From: Oscillospiraceae bacterium
Lineage (GTDB): Bacteria; Bacillota; Clostridia; Oscillospirales; Oscillospiraceae
Length of the DNA stretch: 59,843 nt
NCBI GenBank assembly: GCA_017469795.1
Contig: JAFUFT010000018.1
Location: forward strand, 1-59,843
Direction of reading: 5' to 3'
The notes under the pieces were generated by a model. It had not been told where the DNA came from. It saw nothing but the letters and a program-made list of their open reading frames with translations, and searched no databases. Shown one piece after another: positions 7,013 to 14,961 of the stretch; the first letter of the stretch is position 1; every line of letters begins with the position of its first letter. The position numbers and the translations under genes were made by a program.

Positions 7013-8944
7013 TCAGAGGTTGACTGCCGCGTACCAGCCCTCCCGGGTGGCCTGTTCGGCCGTCCGGGCCCGGACGCAGTCGCCCACCTCCACGCTCTCC
7101 GGCACGTCGATGGTCATGAAGCTGTCGGCCAGAGCGCTTCTTGCGCGCATTCCGGAAGCCAGAATGACGGTGTCTCCGGTGACGGTCTGCTCTTTGCCCT
7201 CGGCGTCGAGATAGTGGACCTTGCCCGGCTCCACGGACTGGCAGCGGGCGCTAGTCAGTTCCGTGAACATGCCCTTCTCCGCCTCATCGCCCAGCAGCAC
7301 CATCATCTCCGTGCGGCAGGTGGGGGAGGCGTCGGGGGCCAGCTTGGACTGCATCTCTACGATGGAGACATGGATGCCCTTTTCGATCAGGTGCAGGGCT
7401 GTCTCGCATCCCACCTGTCCGCCGCCGATGATCACCACGGATTTGCCCAGGGTGTCCTCCCTGCCGTAGACGGAGGTGGCGACCACGCCATGCTCCATGC
7501 CCGGCAAGGGCAGGATCAACGGCTCGGCACCTACGGCGATGATTACCGCGTCAAACTGTCCGTCGAGCATCTCCGGCGTGGCCTCCACTCCCAGCTTAAC
7601 CCGGATGTTTGCCTTGGTGACCTGATGGGCCAGATAGTCCTTGTAGGCCCGCAGGGGATACTTAAAGGACACATAGTCCGAGAAGCTCAGCGCACCGCCC
7701 AAATGGTCCTGCTTCTCAAAGAGGGTTACCTCATGGCCCCGCTCCGCAGCGGTGAGGGCCGCCTTCATGCCGGCGGGACCGCCGCCAACAACGGCCACCT
7801 TCTTCACCCGCTCCGCGGGCTTGACCACCTTGTCGATGACCGCCTCCAGGCCCACCTTGGGGTTGACGGTGCAGCCAAACTGATGGCCGTAGACCGCCGT
7901 GTCATGACAGCGCATACACTTGACGCAGGGCACCACATCGTCCTCATGGCCGGTCAGGCTCTTGCGCATCATGTCCGGATCGGCGATGAAGGCCCGGGCG
8001 ATGGCCACGAAATCGCACTTACCCTCCGCCACGGCCTCCTCGGCCTCCTGGAGGGTGCCGAAGCCGGACACGGCGGTAATGGGCACATGGAACCGGCCGG
8101 ATTTCTTGAAAGCCTCCGCCAGCCACAGGTTGGGATGCGGGGGCAGATGGCCGCAGGGATGGGTCCAGGTCATCCAGCGTGCGGAGACCATACCGGCGGA
8201 GACCTGCAGGATGTCGATCTTGTCCTGAATGATCTCGCCGATCTTCATGCCCTCTTCCAGATCGATGCCGCCGGGTTCGTACTCGGAGCCGGACATCCGC
8301 ACCTCAATCTGCAGCTTTTTCCCGCATTTGGCCCGGACCGCGTCCAGGATCTCACAGATGTAGCGGCAGCGGTTCTCCGTGGAGCCGCCGTACTCGTCGG
8401 TACGGTGGTTGGTCAGCGGAGAGAGGAACTGGGCCAGCGGCACGCTGTGGCCGAAGTGGAACAGCACGCCGTCAAAGCCGCACTCCACCAGCGCGGCGCA
8501 GCAGTCGGCGATGTCGTTTTTGGTCTGCTCCAGGACCTCTTTGGGGGCCTCCTTGCCGATGGGAGGGGAACCCATGATGCAGTTGCCGTCGGAGCAGGTA
8601 TAGATCCCCGGCAGGAAGCCGATGATCTCCATGCCGGCCTTTGCCCCATGGAAGTGGATGCGCTCGGCCAGATGGGCCAGCTTGTGCTTGTGGTTGTGGA
8701 CCCGGGTATCCCAGTTGGAGTGCTCCCCGTCGTCCCGCACGTCGCAGTACTTCACGCCTGCGGCGTAGACCATGGCCGCTCCGGTCCTGGCCCGCTGCTC
8801 GAAGAACGCAATGCTGTCCTCCAGGGGGTACAGCGTGCCGTCATTGGCGGAATGAATGGTGGAGGGGGCCAGAATAATGCGGTTCTTCATCAGGTTTCCA
8901 CTGACCCGCAGGGGTGTCGTAATGTGGGGATATCGTTTGTTCAT
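7013..8944 (-). CDS. Old-yellow-enzyme-type NADH:flavin oxidoreductase with Fe-S and FAD domains (2,4-dienoyl-CoA reductase/enoate reductase family)
   Basis: 643-residue three-part enzyme. Residues 1-330 are an FMN-binding TIM barrel with the OYE signature around HFGH (163-166) and QFLSPLTNHR. Next comes a 4Fe-4S site with cysteines 340, 343, 346 and 358. The C-terminal half holds an FAD site (VVGGGPAG, about 385-392) and an NAD(P)-binding site (VVIIGGGQVG). The family includes 2,4-dienoyl-CoA reductase, enoate reductases, trimethylamine dehydrogenase and the bile-acid enzymes BaiCD/BaiH; it reduces activated C=C bonds. The first three cysteines are spaced C-x2-C-x2-C, against C-x2-C-x3-C in E. 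coli FadH. The start at 8944 has AGAGGTGAT upstream. The substrate is unknown. Confidence 0.88.
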   Translation of the reverse strand: MNKRYPHITTPLRVSGNLMKNRIILAPSTIHSANDGTLYPLEDSIAFFEQRARTGAAMVYAAGVKYCDVRDDGEHSNWDTRVHNHKHKLAHLAERIHFHGAKAGMEIIGFLPGIYTCSDGNCIMGSPPIGKEAPKEVLEQTKNDIADCCAALVECGFDGVLFHFGHSVPLAQFLSPLTNHRTDEYGGSTENRCRYICEILDAVRAKCGKKLQIEVRMSGSEYEPGGIDLEEGMKIGEIIQDKIDILQVSAGMVSARWMTWTHPCGHLPPHPNLWLAEAFKKSGRFHVPITAVSGFGTLQEAEEAVAEGKCDFVAIARAFIADPDMMRKSLTGHEDDVVPCVKCMRCHDTAVYGHQFGCTVNPKVGLEAVIDKVVKPAERVKKVAVVGGGPAGMKAALTAAERGHEVTLFEKQDHLGGALSFSDYVSFKYPLRAYKDYLAHQVTKANIRVKLGVEATPEMLDGQFDAVIIAVGAEPLILPLPGMEHGVVATSVYGREDTLGKSVVIIGGGQVGCETALHLIEKGIHVSIVEMQSKLAPDASPTCRTEMMVLLGDEAEKGMFTELTSARCQSVEPGKVHYLDAEGKEQTVTGDTVILASGMRARSALADSFMTIDVPESVEVGDCVRARTAEQATREGWYAAVNL

Positions 8945-8984
8945 GGTATCACCTCTTGCAAAATATTGGTGGTTATCCGGCTTT

Positions 8985-9013
8985 ATTTAACCACATTGCC
9001 GGGGAAAATGCAA
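8985..9013 (-). promoter_or_regulatory. Promoter of the flavin reductase gene
   Basis: On the minus strand TTGCAT (9008-9013), 17 bases, TTAAAT (8985-8990), about 40 bases before the start codon. Confidence 0.55.
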
Positions 9014-9022
9014 TGTAAACCT

Positions 9023-9055
9023 GAAAACGGGAGCCGTCCACGCTGACGGCTCCCG
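9023..9055 (-). terminator. Terminator of the SLH-domain gene
   Basis: 11-bp stem (9028-9038 with 9045-9055) followed on the minus strand by TTTT. Confidence 0.8.
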
Positions 9056-9060
9056 CTGTG

Positions 9061-10479
9061 TTATCCGATCATATCCAGGGCCTCGTCCGAGTAACCCACA
9101 TTCCGGAGGTATTCATATCCGAAGCTCCGGTCCACGATCACCTTGCCGGTGATCGCATACTCGTAAGGGCTGTCCCCGTCGCTGCCGTAGGGTACCAGGC
9201 CCACGTTCTGGATGAACTGGGCGTACTCTCCGGAGGAGGAAGTCCCCGCAACGCCGATCAGGCAGCAGCCCACGGAGTTGCCCCAGTAGGCGGAGATGGG
9301 GGCGATCTCGTTGGAGTTGCGGCGGTGGATGTTGATCCCGGCGCTGGTGGACTCGTAGAAGTCCCACCGGTCGGCAAACCGGACCACCTGGGCGCCGCAG
9401 ACGTTCAGGGCCGCGTAGTACCCCTGGTTGGTGCTCTCATAGGTATAGATCCCGGAGCGCAGCGTGGGCATGTCCATGCCGTCGTTCTTCTTGGGATCAA
9501 AGGGATCGTCGGGAATGGTGGAGCTGTTCTGATTCAGGTAGATGATCTCCTCCTGCCACACCACGACGCACATGGCATTCATCCGGGAACCCGGGTTGGC
9601 GTTGCCGCCGGCACCCTCAAACAGGAACACCAGGGCCTCGTTCCGGTCCTCCTCTGTCAGCTGATCTCCGTAGTCGTTGATGGCGCAGAGGGCCTGGAAG
9701 CCTGTGCTGGAAACGCTGAAGCCGTTCTCCTCCGCCACTTCCACGATGGATTCCGCCGTGACTACCGGCCAGTCCACCTGGGGCACCGCGTCCACGCTCA
9801 GGGGGACATATTCCGTCCAGTCGTTGACCACGGGGCTGTTGCCGTTCCAGAGCAGCTCGTTGAGCCAGACAAATACGGAGGCCGCCTGGGCCCGGGTCAC
9901 CAGCGTGCTGTCCGGATCGGGGATGGTCCCGTCATCCTGCAGGACGCCGTACTGCTGCAGCAGGGAGATCTTTGCGCTGTTGGAGGTGGCGGTGTCCGCC
10001 AGAATTGACAGTTCCGCCGATGCCTCGATCACAGTGACGTTCATCTCGGAGCCCTCCAGAAAGCGGGCGATCATGACGATCATCTGGGTCAGGGACAGTG
10101 TCCCCTCCGGATTCATCCGTCCCCCGCCCACACCGGAGGTGATGCCGTTCTGTCCGGCCCACAGCACATAGGGCGCGCAGGCGTCCCCCGGCTTCACGTC
10201 GGAAAAGCCGGTCTCCCCGGCATAGTCGTCGGGGTTGATGCCGGCCACGCGGCCCAGTCCGGTGAGGAACCCGCCCCGGGTCATGATCTGGTCGGGACTG
10301 AAAGCCGTGGTGCTGGTGCCCTCCATAAAGCCCCACTCGTAGGCCCGGCGCACCGCCCTGTGGTAAAAATTGTCGCCTGTCACATCCTCGAAGCAGTCCC
10401 CGCCGTCCAGCGCCAGCGCCGGTACCGTCAGACCCGCAAGGAGGCAGATCGTCAGAATGATTGCGAAAAATCGTCTCAT
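9061..10479 (-). CDS. Secreted S-layer-homology (SLH) domain protein with an L,D-transpeptidase-like C-terminal motif
   Basis: 472-residue exported protein. Residues 1-24 are a signal peptide (basic start, hydrophobic core, ALA before the cut). Three SLH repeats follow at about 29-75, 91-140 and 155-210; such repeats anchor proteins to secondary cell-wall polymer. The C-terminal part is not a familiar enzyme by overall similarity, but it contains GINIHRR (H385) and, 17 residues on, NSVGCC (S402, C405). This H...S-x-G-C arrangement recalls YkuD-type L,D-transpeptidases and related wall enzymes. A wall-modifying role is inference. It is a single-gene unit with its own promoter and terminator. 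Confidence 0.78.
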   Translation of the reverse strand: MRRFFAIILTICLLAGLTVPALALDGGDCFEDVTGDNFYHRAVRRAYEWGFMEGTSTTAFSPDQIMTRGGFLTGLGRVAGINPDDYAGETGFSDVKPGDACAPYVLWAGQNGITSGVGGGRMNPEGTLSLTQMIVMIARFLEGSEMNVTVIEASAELSILADTATSNSAKISLLQQYGVLQDDGTIPDPDSTLVTRAQAASVFVWLNELLWNGNSPVVNDWTEYVPLSVDAVPQVDWPVVTAESIVEVAEENGFSVSSTGFQALCAINDYGDQLTEEDRNEALVFLFEGAGGNANPGSRMNAMCVVVWQEEIIYLNQNSSTIPDDPFDPKKNDGMDMPTLRSGIYTYESTNQGYYAALNVCGAQVVRFADRWDFYESTSAGINIHRRNSNEIAPISAYWGNSVGCCLIGVAGTSSSGEYAQFIQNVGLVPYGSDGDSPYEYAITGKVIVDRSFGYEYLRNVGYSDEALDMIG

Positions 10480-10535
10480 GTAGTATTACCTTTATACCCT
10501 TTCCCGCCTGCCGCTTGACAGGCGTTGGAGTCTTT

Positions 10536-10563
10536 ATTTTACCATAATTTCTGATTATGTCAA
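10536..10563 (-). promoter_or_regulatory. Promoter of the SLH-domain gene
   Basis: On the minus strand TTGACA (10558-10563), 16 bases, TAAAAT (10536-10541). A 50-60 base leader follows. Confidence 0.65.
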
Positions 10564-10625
10564 CCCTTTTGTAATTATTTCGTTTCCCTTTCGCAATATT
10601 TCGTCGATTCTGCCCCATTTGATGC

Positions 10626-10655
10626 AAAAACCGCCCTGTCCGAAGGACAGGGCGG
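10626..10655 (-). terminator. Terminator of azlCD
   Basis: 11-bp perfect stem (10631-10641 with 10645-10655) followed on the minus strand by five T. Confidence 0.88.
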
Positions 10656-10674
10656 TTCCACGTATATCCGCTTT

Positions 10675-10989
10675 TTACAACAGGCTCATGATCGTCTCCG
10701 CCGCGAACACCGTCACACAGGACAGCACCGCCACGGTGAACAGGCTCCGGCCGAACCAGGCCAGCGCGATCCCCACCACCAGCGCCAGTGCCCCCGCCAC
10801 CGGGTTGGCCGTGGCCTCCACGATGGCCGGGAAAGTCATCACCGCCAGGGTCACATAGGGAACATAGTACAGGAACGAGCGGAGGAAAGTGCTCTTGATC
10901 TCCCGCCGGATCAGGGTCAGCGGCAGAACCCGGATCAGGTAGCTGACGCCGGCCATGATGAAAATATAGATGTAAGGATTTCCGGTCAT
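10675..10989 (-). CDS. azlD: Branched-chain amino acid export protein, AzlD subunit
   Basis: 104-residue membrane protein with about four hydrophobic segments, the length and pattern of the AzlD family (VSYLIRVLPLTLI near the start is typical). It forms a two-subunit exporter of branched-chain amino acids with AzlC. Its start is 3 bases after the azlC stop, so the two are translationally coupled. A terminator follows. Confidence 0.9.
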   Translation of the reverse strand: MTGNPYIYIFIMAGVSYLIRVLPLTLIRREIKSTFLRSFLYYVPYVTLAVMTFPAIVEATANPVAGALALVVGIALAWFGRSLFTVAVLSCVTVFAAETIMSLL

Positions 10990-10992
10990 AGA

Positions 10993-11730
10993 TCACTGCC
11001 CCCCTTCGAAGTTGGGGTCCCGGTCCGGGGCTTTCACCGGCCTGAGCAGCGCCGCCCCGGCGGCAATGAGCACCGTCAGGATAATGATCCGTGTGCCGGA
11101 GGACAGCCCGGACACCACCGGAAGCCGGGCGCAGGCATAGCTCAGGATCATGCTCAGGGCCACCAGCACCGCGATGACCCGTTCCTTCCGGGCCGGCGGG
11201 ATGATGATGGCGATAAACATGCCGTAAAGGCCTACGCTCAGCGCCGACACCAGATTGGCCGGCAAGAGGTTGCCCATCATGACCCCGAGGTAGGTGCCGG
11301 AGCTCCAGCCGATCAGCGGCAGGATAAATACTCCATAGGAATAGAACGGGCAGAGCCATCCCGGCCGGGCAATGGACACGCCGAAAATCTCGTCGGTCAC
11401 GTCGTAGCCGATGATCAGCCGGTTGAGGATGCTGGTCTCCGGCCGCAGCTTCTGGGTCAGGGCTGTGGACATGAGCAGATACCGGGCGTTGGCCACCAGG
11501 ATCATGATGGCCATGGTCAGGTAGCTCCCACCCTCCGCGATCACCGTGAAGCCCGCCGCCTCTCCTGCGGAGGCGTTGGTGAGAAAGCTGGCCAGGGCAG
11601 CCTGAAAAGCCGTCAGCCCCGCCCGCCGGGCCGTGATGCCCAGCGTGAAGGACACAGCAAAATACCCCAGGCCGATGGGCAGCCCGTCCCGCAGGCCCTG
11701 TAATAATTCCGTTCGGTTGGTTTCCCGCAT
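10993..11730 (-). CDS. azlC: Branched-chain amino acid permease, AzlC subunit
   Basis: 245-residue polytopic membrane protein of the AzlC family. Family segments include GLPIGLGYFAVSFTLGI at the start, FLTNASAGEAAG, and NARYLLMSTAL in the middle. It pairs with AzlD to export leucine, isoleucine, valine and analogues. The start at 11730 (MRETNRT) is preferred over 11778 because AAGGAG stands nine bases upstream. The family is often controlled by Lrp/AsnC regulators, but none is nearby here. Confidence 0.9.
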   Translation of the reverse strand: MRETNRTELLQGLRDGLPIGLGYFAVSFTLGITARRAGLTAFQAALASFLTNASAGEAAGFTVIAEGGSYLTMAIMILVANARYLLMSTALTQKLRPETSILNRLIIGYDVTDEIFGVSIARPGWLCPFYSYGVFILPLIGWSSGTYLGVMMGNLLPANLVSALSVGLYGMFIAIIIPPARKERVIAVLVALSMILSYACARLPVVSGLSSGTRIIILTVLIAAGAALLRPVKAPDRDPNFEGGQ

Positions 11731-11766
11731 ATTGTTGCGCTCCTTTGCGAGAAGTATGCATAACAT

Positions 11767-11795
11767 AGAATACAACAAATTTGGCCGGGAGTCGA
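11767..11795 (-). promoter_or_regulatory. Possible promoter of azlCD
   Basis: On the minus strand TCGACT (11790-11795), 17 bases, TATTCT (11767-11772). Only a moderate match. Confidence 0.35.
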
Positions 11796-11892
11796 GTTTT
11801 TTGTGATTTCTTTTTGTGTTTTTTTGTTCTATGATTCCTTTTTAGGCAGCGGTTTGATAGAATATATATACTCTTGGAATCCGGAGGCCTTT

Positions 11893-12786
11893 ATGATTCG
11901 AATGCCTTTACGCGGCCTTGCGCTGCTTGTATTATGTTCTCTGCTCCTGACGCCCGCGCTGGCGGCGGAAGGAAACCAGTCCTTTCAGGAACTCCGGCCC
12001 CCTACGCCCTTTGAGATCGGCCCCCAGTGGACCGAACTGGACGTGACCATCCAGTCGGGGGAAAACACCCTCCGGGGAACCCTCACCGCCCCCAGAGAGA
12101 TTGACGGGAAGCTTCCGGTGGCAATCCTGCTCCACGGACTCAACACCGACCGGAACTGGTGCGCCGACATCGCCTGGTGTCTGGCCGACCACGGGATCGC
12201 CAGCGTCCGCTTTGACTTCAGCGGGAACGGTCTGAGCGACGGCGCCCAGGAGGACATGACCATCGCCAAGGAAACCTCGGACGTGCTGGCCATGCTGGAC
12301 TATGTGGAGGGGCTCCGCTTTACCGACCTGGACAATATCTTCCTGATTGGCAAGAGCCTCGGCGGGGTAGCCGCCACCCTGGCTACGGTGTCCCGGGGAG
12401 ACGAAATTCGGGCCATGTGCCTGTGGTATCCGGGCTTCGGCGTCACCGCCACCACCCACTTCGGCTTCTTTCTGGGTGAAATATACGCCCCCTGGGATCC
12501 GCCGGAGACCCTGGAGATCGCCGGCTACACCTACGGGAAGGCCTTTCTGGAGGAGGCGGCAGCACTGGATCTCACGGAGCCCATGCGGAACTATGACCGG
12601 CCGGTGCTGATTATCCACGGCGACCGGGACTTCATTGCCCCGGTGGTGTTCAGCTTCGGCGCGGCAAACTTCTTCCCGGACTGCACGCTGGAGGTGGTCC
12701 CCGGCGGATTCCACGGCTTTCTGCTGTTCCAGGAGATGATCGCGCTGGAGCACACCCTGAACTTCCTGCAGGAGAACATGGCCTGA
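11893..12786 (+). CDS. Exported alpha/beta hydrolase
   Basis: 297-residue protein with a signal peptide (about residues 1-25, ending PALAA). It has an alpha/beta-hydrolase core: oxyanion-side HGLN (81-84), nucleophile serine in GKSLGG (S155), acidic residue in HGDRDF (D246) and histidine in GGFHGF (H274). It probably acts outside the membrane as an esterase or acylaminopeptidase-like hydrolase; the substrate is unknown. The start at 11893 has GGAGG six bases upstream and gives a normal signal peptide, unlike the in-frame start at 11803. The downstream beta-helix gene has its own promoter. Confidence 0.85.
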   Translation: MIRMPLRGLALLVLCSLLLTPALAAEGNQSFQELRPPTPFEIGPQWTELDVTIQSGENTLRGTLTAPREIDGKLPVAILLHGLNTDRNWCADIAWCLADHGIASVRFDFSGNGLSDGAQEDMTIAKETSDVLAMLDYVEGLRFTDLDNIFLIGKSLGGVAATLATVSRGDEIRAMCLWYPGFGVTATTHFGFFLGEIYAPWDPPETLEIAGYTYGKAFLEEAAALDLTEPMRNYDRPVLIIHGDRDFIAPVVFSFGAANFFPDCTLEVVPGGFHGFLLFQEMIALEHTLNFLQENMA

Positions 12787-12839
12787 GAAGCGCCAGAATG
12801 CTCCCGGATATTCTCTTTGTGCTGTTTCCCGGAAATTGT

Positions 12840-12868
12840 TTGGATTCGAAGGAATTCTGTGCTACAGT
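12840..12868 (+). promoter_or_regulatory. Promoter of the beta-helix gene
   Basis: TTGGAT (12840-12845), 17 bases, TACAGT (12863-12868). It rules out the in-frame ATG at 12836 as a start. Confidence 0.45.
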
Positions 12869-12901
12869 AGAATCATCAACCAAGGAAAGCGAGGAATCTC
12901 T

Positions 12902-14203
12902 ATGGACCCCTTCCAGAACATGCCCACACCCACCGCGCCGGAACCGGAAGTGGAGGCCCGCATGGCCACCTCTTCCGCCTACACGGTCATCGGAGAAACG
13001 GTCACCGACCGGCGGGACGACAAGACGGTTTTCTCCTCCTCCCCTGAGGCCGGCTCCTCGGCCATCTATGCCCGGGACGGCGGGACCCTCTACCTGAAAA
13101 ACCCAGAGATCCACGGCTGGGGCGAAATGACCCCCCAGGACCTCCGGAACGAGTTGGGCAGCAAATACGGCTTCTGCGCGGCGGTGCTGTCCAACCAAAA
13201 GACCAGCCATGTGACGCTGGTGAATCCGAAGATCGTCTGCCATGAGTCCTCCACCGCCAACGGCGCCTACGCCATCTTCGGCGGGGCCGTGGTCATCGAA
13301 GGCGGCACCATCGACACCTGCAACCGGCAGGGCCATGGGGTGGACGCCTCCTACGGGGGGCACGTCTACTGCAACGGCACGAAGATCCACACCGGCGGCA
13401 TGAACTCCGGCGCCTTGGCCACGGACTTCCAGGGAGGCTACATCACGGTCCGGGACATCGAAGCTGTCACAGAGATCCCCGGCTCCCCCGGCATCTACAC
13501 CGCCGGCAAGTCCATCATCACCGCCTACAATTCCAGCTTTGTCTCCAGGGGCTGCGAGGCTGTGATGGTGGCCCACTCTCTGGGCCACACCTACCTCTAT
13601 GACTGCGATCTCACCGGCACCGTGGGCCTGAACACCCACAACTCCATGAGTCCGGAATACTCCTACGTCCATATGTTCGGCGGCACGCTGAATTCCACCG
13701 CAGGCTCCATCCTCTGCGCGGAGGACGGAAAGGCTGTGATGAATCTGGACCACGTCTCCATCGGTCAGATGGCCGACGGAAATCTGGCCTTCGCCAAGGC
13801 CGGCGGCAGGCTGGTGGCCAATCTGGCGGACATGGATGTGACCGGCAACGCCGGCCGGGAGGAGACGTCCTATCTGGAAATCAACTTGAAGGGCACAACG
13901 CTTTCCGGTGCGGTGAACGCTACCGCGCTGTCTGTGGACGGTGCCTCGGCCTGGACCGTCACCGGCGACAGCCGGATCGCGGTGCTGGCTCTGGCGGGCA
14001 GCATCTGCGCTCCCTCACCCGTCACGGTGGCCTACGGCGCCCTGGCGGAGGGAACCGTTCTTCCGGAGGCGGAAAACGTGACCTTCCTGCAGGATCCCAC
14101 TATCGTCGACGACTATAAGCAGAAGATGATGATGCCGCCTCCCGGCGAAGGCCCCGGCGCGCCCAGCGGGCCGGATATGCCGCCTCCGCCGCCCATGGGA
14201 TAA
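12902..14203 (+). CDS. Beta-helix-type protein with proline-rich C-terminal tail, function unknown
   Basis: 433-residue protein built of short repeating strands (Gly/Asn/Ser turns, runs such as GGAVVIEGGTID and YGGHVYCNGTKI), the pattern of a right-handed parallel beta-helix. There is no signal peptide, no membrane segment and no cell-wall anchor, which is odd for this fold. The last 25 or so residues are Met/Pro/Gly-rich, starting at MMMPPP and ending PPPPPMG. A similar tail is found on the protein encoded convergently at 16048-16716. The start at 12902 (MDPFQ) fits the promoter position. No enzyme family is recognised; a pectate-lyase-like or cell-surface role cannot be assumed. Confidence 0.7.
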   Translation: MDPFQNMPTPTAPEPEVEARMATSSAYTVIGETVTDRRDDKTVFSSSPEAGSSAIYARDGGTLYLKNPEIHGWGEMTPQDLRNELGSKYGFCAAVLSNQKTSHVTLVNPKIVCHESSTANGAYAIFGGAVVIEGGTIDTCNRQGHGVDASYGGHVYCNGTKIHTGGMNSGALATDFQGGYITVRDIEAVTEIPGSPGIYTAGKSIITAYNSSFVSRGCEAVMVAHSLGHTYLYDCDLTGTVGLNTHNSMSPEYSYVHMFGGTLNSTAGSILCAEDGKAVMNLDHVSIGQMADGNLAFAKAGGRLVANLADMDVTGNAGREETSYLEINLKGTTLSGAVNATALSVDGASAWTVTGDSRIAVLALAGSICAPSPVTVAYGALAEGTVLPEAENVTFLQDPTIVDDYKQKMMMPPPGEGPGAPSGPDMPPPPPMG

Positions 14204-14233
14204 CCAGAAAACGCCGCCGGCCGTGATATGATA

Positions 14234-14277
14234 CCCCCTAAGTAGACCACGGAAATATCCAAAGTCTACTTAGGGGG
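14234..14277. promoter_or_regulatory. Hairpin covering the orfA ribosome-binding site
   Basis: Perfect 14-bp inverted repeat (14234-14247 with 14264-14277) with a 16-base loop. The right arm ends in AGGGGG, the likely Shine-Dalgarno site of orfA. Transcripts entering from outside would fold and hide it, while a transcript starting inside the left arm would not. Confidence 0.6.
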
Positions 14278-14283
14278 ATTACT

Positions 14284-14961
14284 ATGTCAAGAACGAAATA
14301 TACGGAAGAAGAGAAAATACGGGTAGCCAGGGATTATCAAGCAGGGAGGGGATCAATCCAGAGCCTTGCAGAAGCAATCGGCGCGGGGAAAACAACAGTA
14401 AAGAGCTGGATAAGGAAATATCGGGCACATGGAGAAGTCGGATTCAGCCGAGTCACAGGAAACAACCGATATACAAAAGCATTTAAGATGATGTGTGTAG
14501 AGGCTGTTCTCCGAGGAGATGGATCGGTCGACGAAATTGTTGCAAAAAACAACATTTCGAGCAGAAGTGTCCTCAGGAACTGGATTATGCGTTATAATGC
14601 CAATATGGAACTCAAAGATTATAAACCAAGGAGAGAGGTCTATATGGCAGAAGCGAGAAGAAAGACTACACTGGAAGAGCGCAAAGAGATTGTAGAGTAT
14701 TGCGTTGCACACGGGAATGATTATAAGGGAACAGCAGCCTTGTATGATGTTTCCTACAGCCAGGTGTATTCCTGGGTCAGGAAGTACCAGGAGAGCGGAG
14801 AAGAAGGTCTTGCAGACCGGCGCGGCCACCACAAGGGCGACGAAGAAGTGGACGAGGTGGAGCGGCTCCGGCGGGAGAATCTGCGGCTCAAGCGGCAGCT
14901 TGAAGAAAGGGATATGCTGGTGGAGCTATTAAAAAAAGTGAGGGAATTAGAAGGGATGTGA
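14284..14961 (+). CDS. IS3-family transposase OrfA
   Basis: 225-residue DNA-binding subunit with two helix-turn-helix units: one near the N-terminus (SIQSLAEAIGAGKTTVKSWIRKY) and one around residues 140-165 (TAALYDVSYSQVYSWVRKY). A leucine-zipper-like coiled coil sits at the end (VERLRRENLRLKRQLEERDML). It is longer than typical OrfA (about 100 residues), as in the IS150/ISL-like groups with duplicated HTH units. It overlaps orfB and is joined to it by frameshifting. Confidence 0.9.
   Translation: MSRTKYTEEEKIRVARDYQAGRGSIQSLAEAIGAGKTTVKSWIRKYRAHGEVGFSRVTGNNRYTKAFKMMCVEAVLRGDGSVDEIVAKNNISSRSVLRNWIMRYNANMELKDYKPRREVYMAEARRKTTLEERKEIVEYCVAHGNDYKGTAALYDVSYSQVYSWVRKYQESGEEGLADRRGHHKGDEEVDEVERLRRENLRLKRQLEERDMLVELLKKVRELEGM
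14931..14937 (+). promoter_or_regulatory. Programmed -1 frameshift site of the IS element
   Basis: The heptamer A AAA AAA at 14931-14937 is in the zero frame of orfA (TTA AAA AAA G). A one-base slip leads straight into the orfB frame, which is open from here on, giving an OrfAB fusion. Confidence 0.7.

Noticed and set aside
5585..8944. A bile-acid 7-dehydroxylation (bai) operon, given the OYE reductase, CoA-transferase, NTF2-like proteins and CoA ligase in the window
   Set aside because: The genes are in separate transcripts. The CoA-transferase is of the acetate/4-hydroxybutyrate family and not the BaiF type, and no hydroxysteroid dehydrogenase or bile-acid transporter is present.
6260..9046. 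Very long open frame (about 930 codons) on the plus strand opposite the CoA-transferase and flavin reductase genes
   Set aside because: It is a shadow of high-GC codon use in the two real genes. Its product is His/Gly/Val-rich with no family resemblance, and both antisense genes have full motif sets and ribosome-binding sites.
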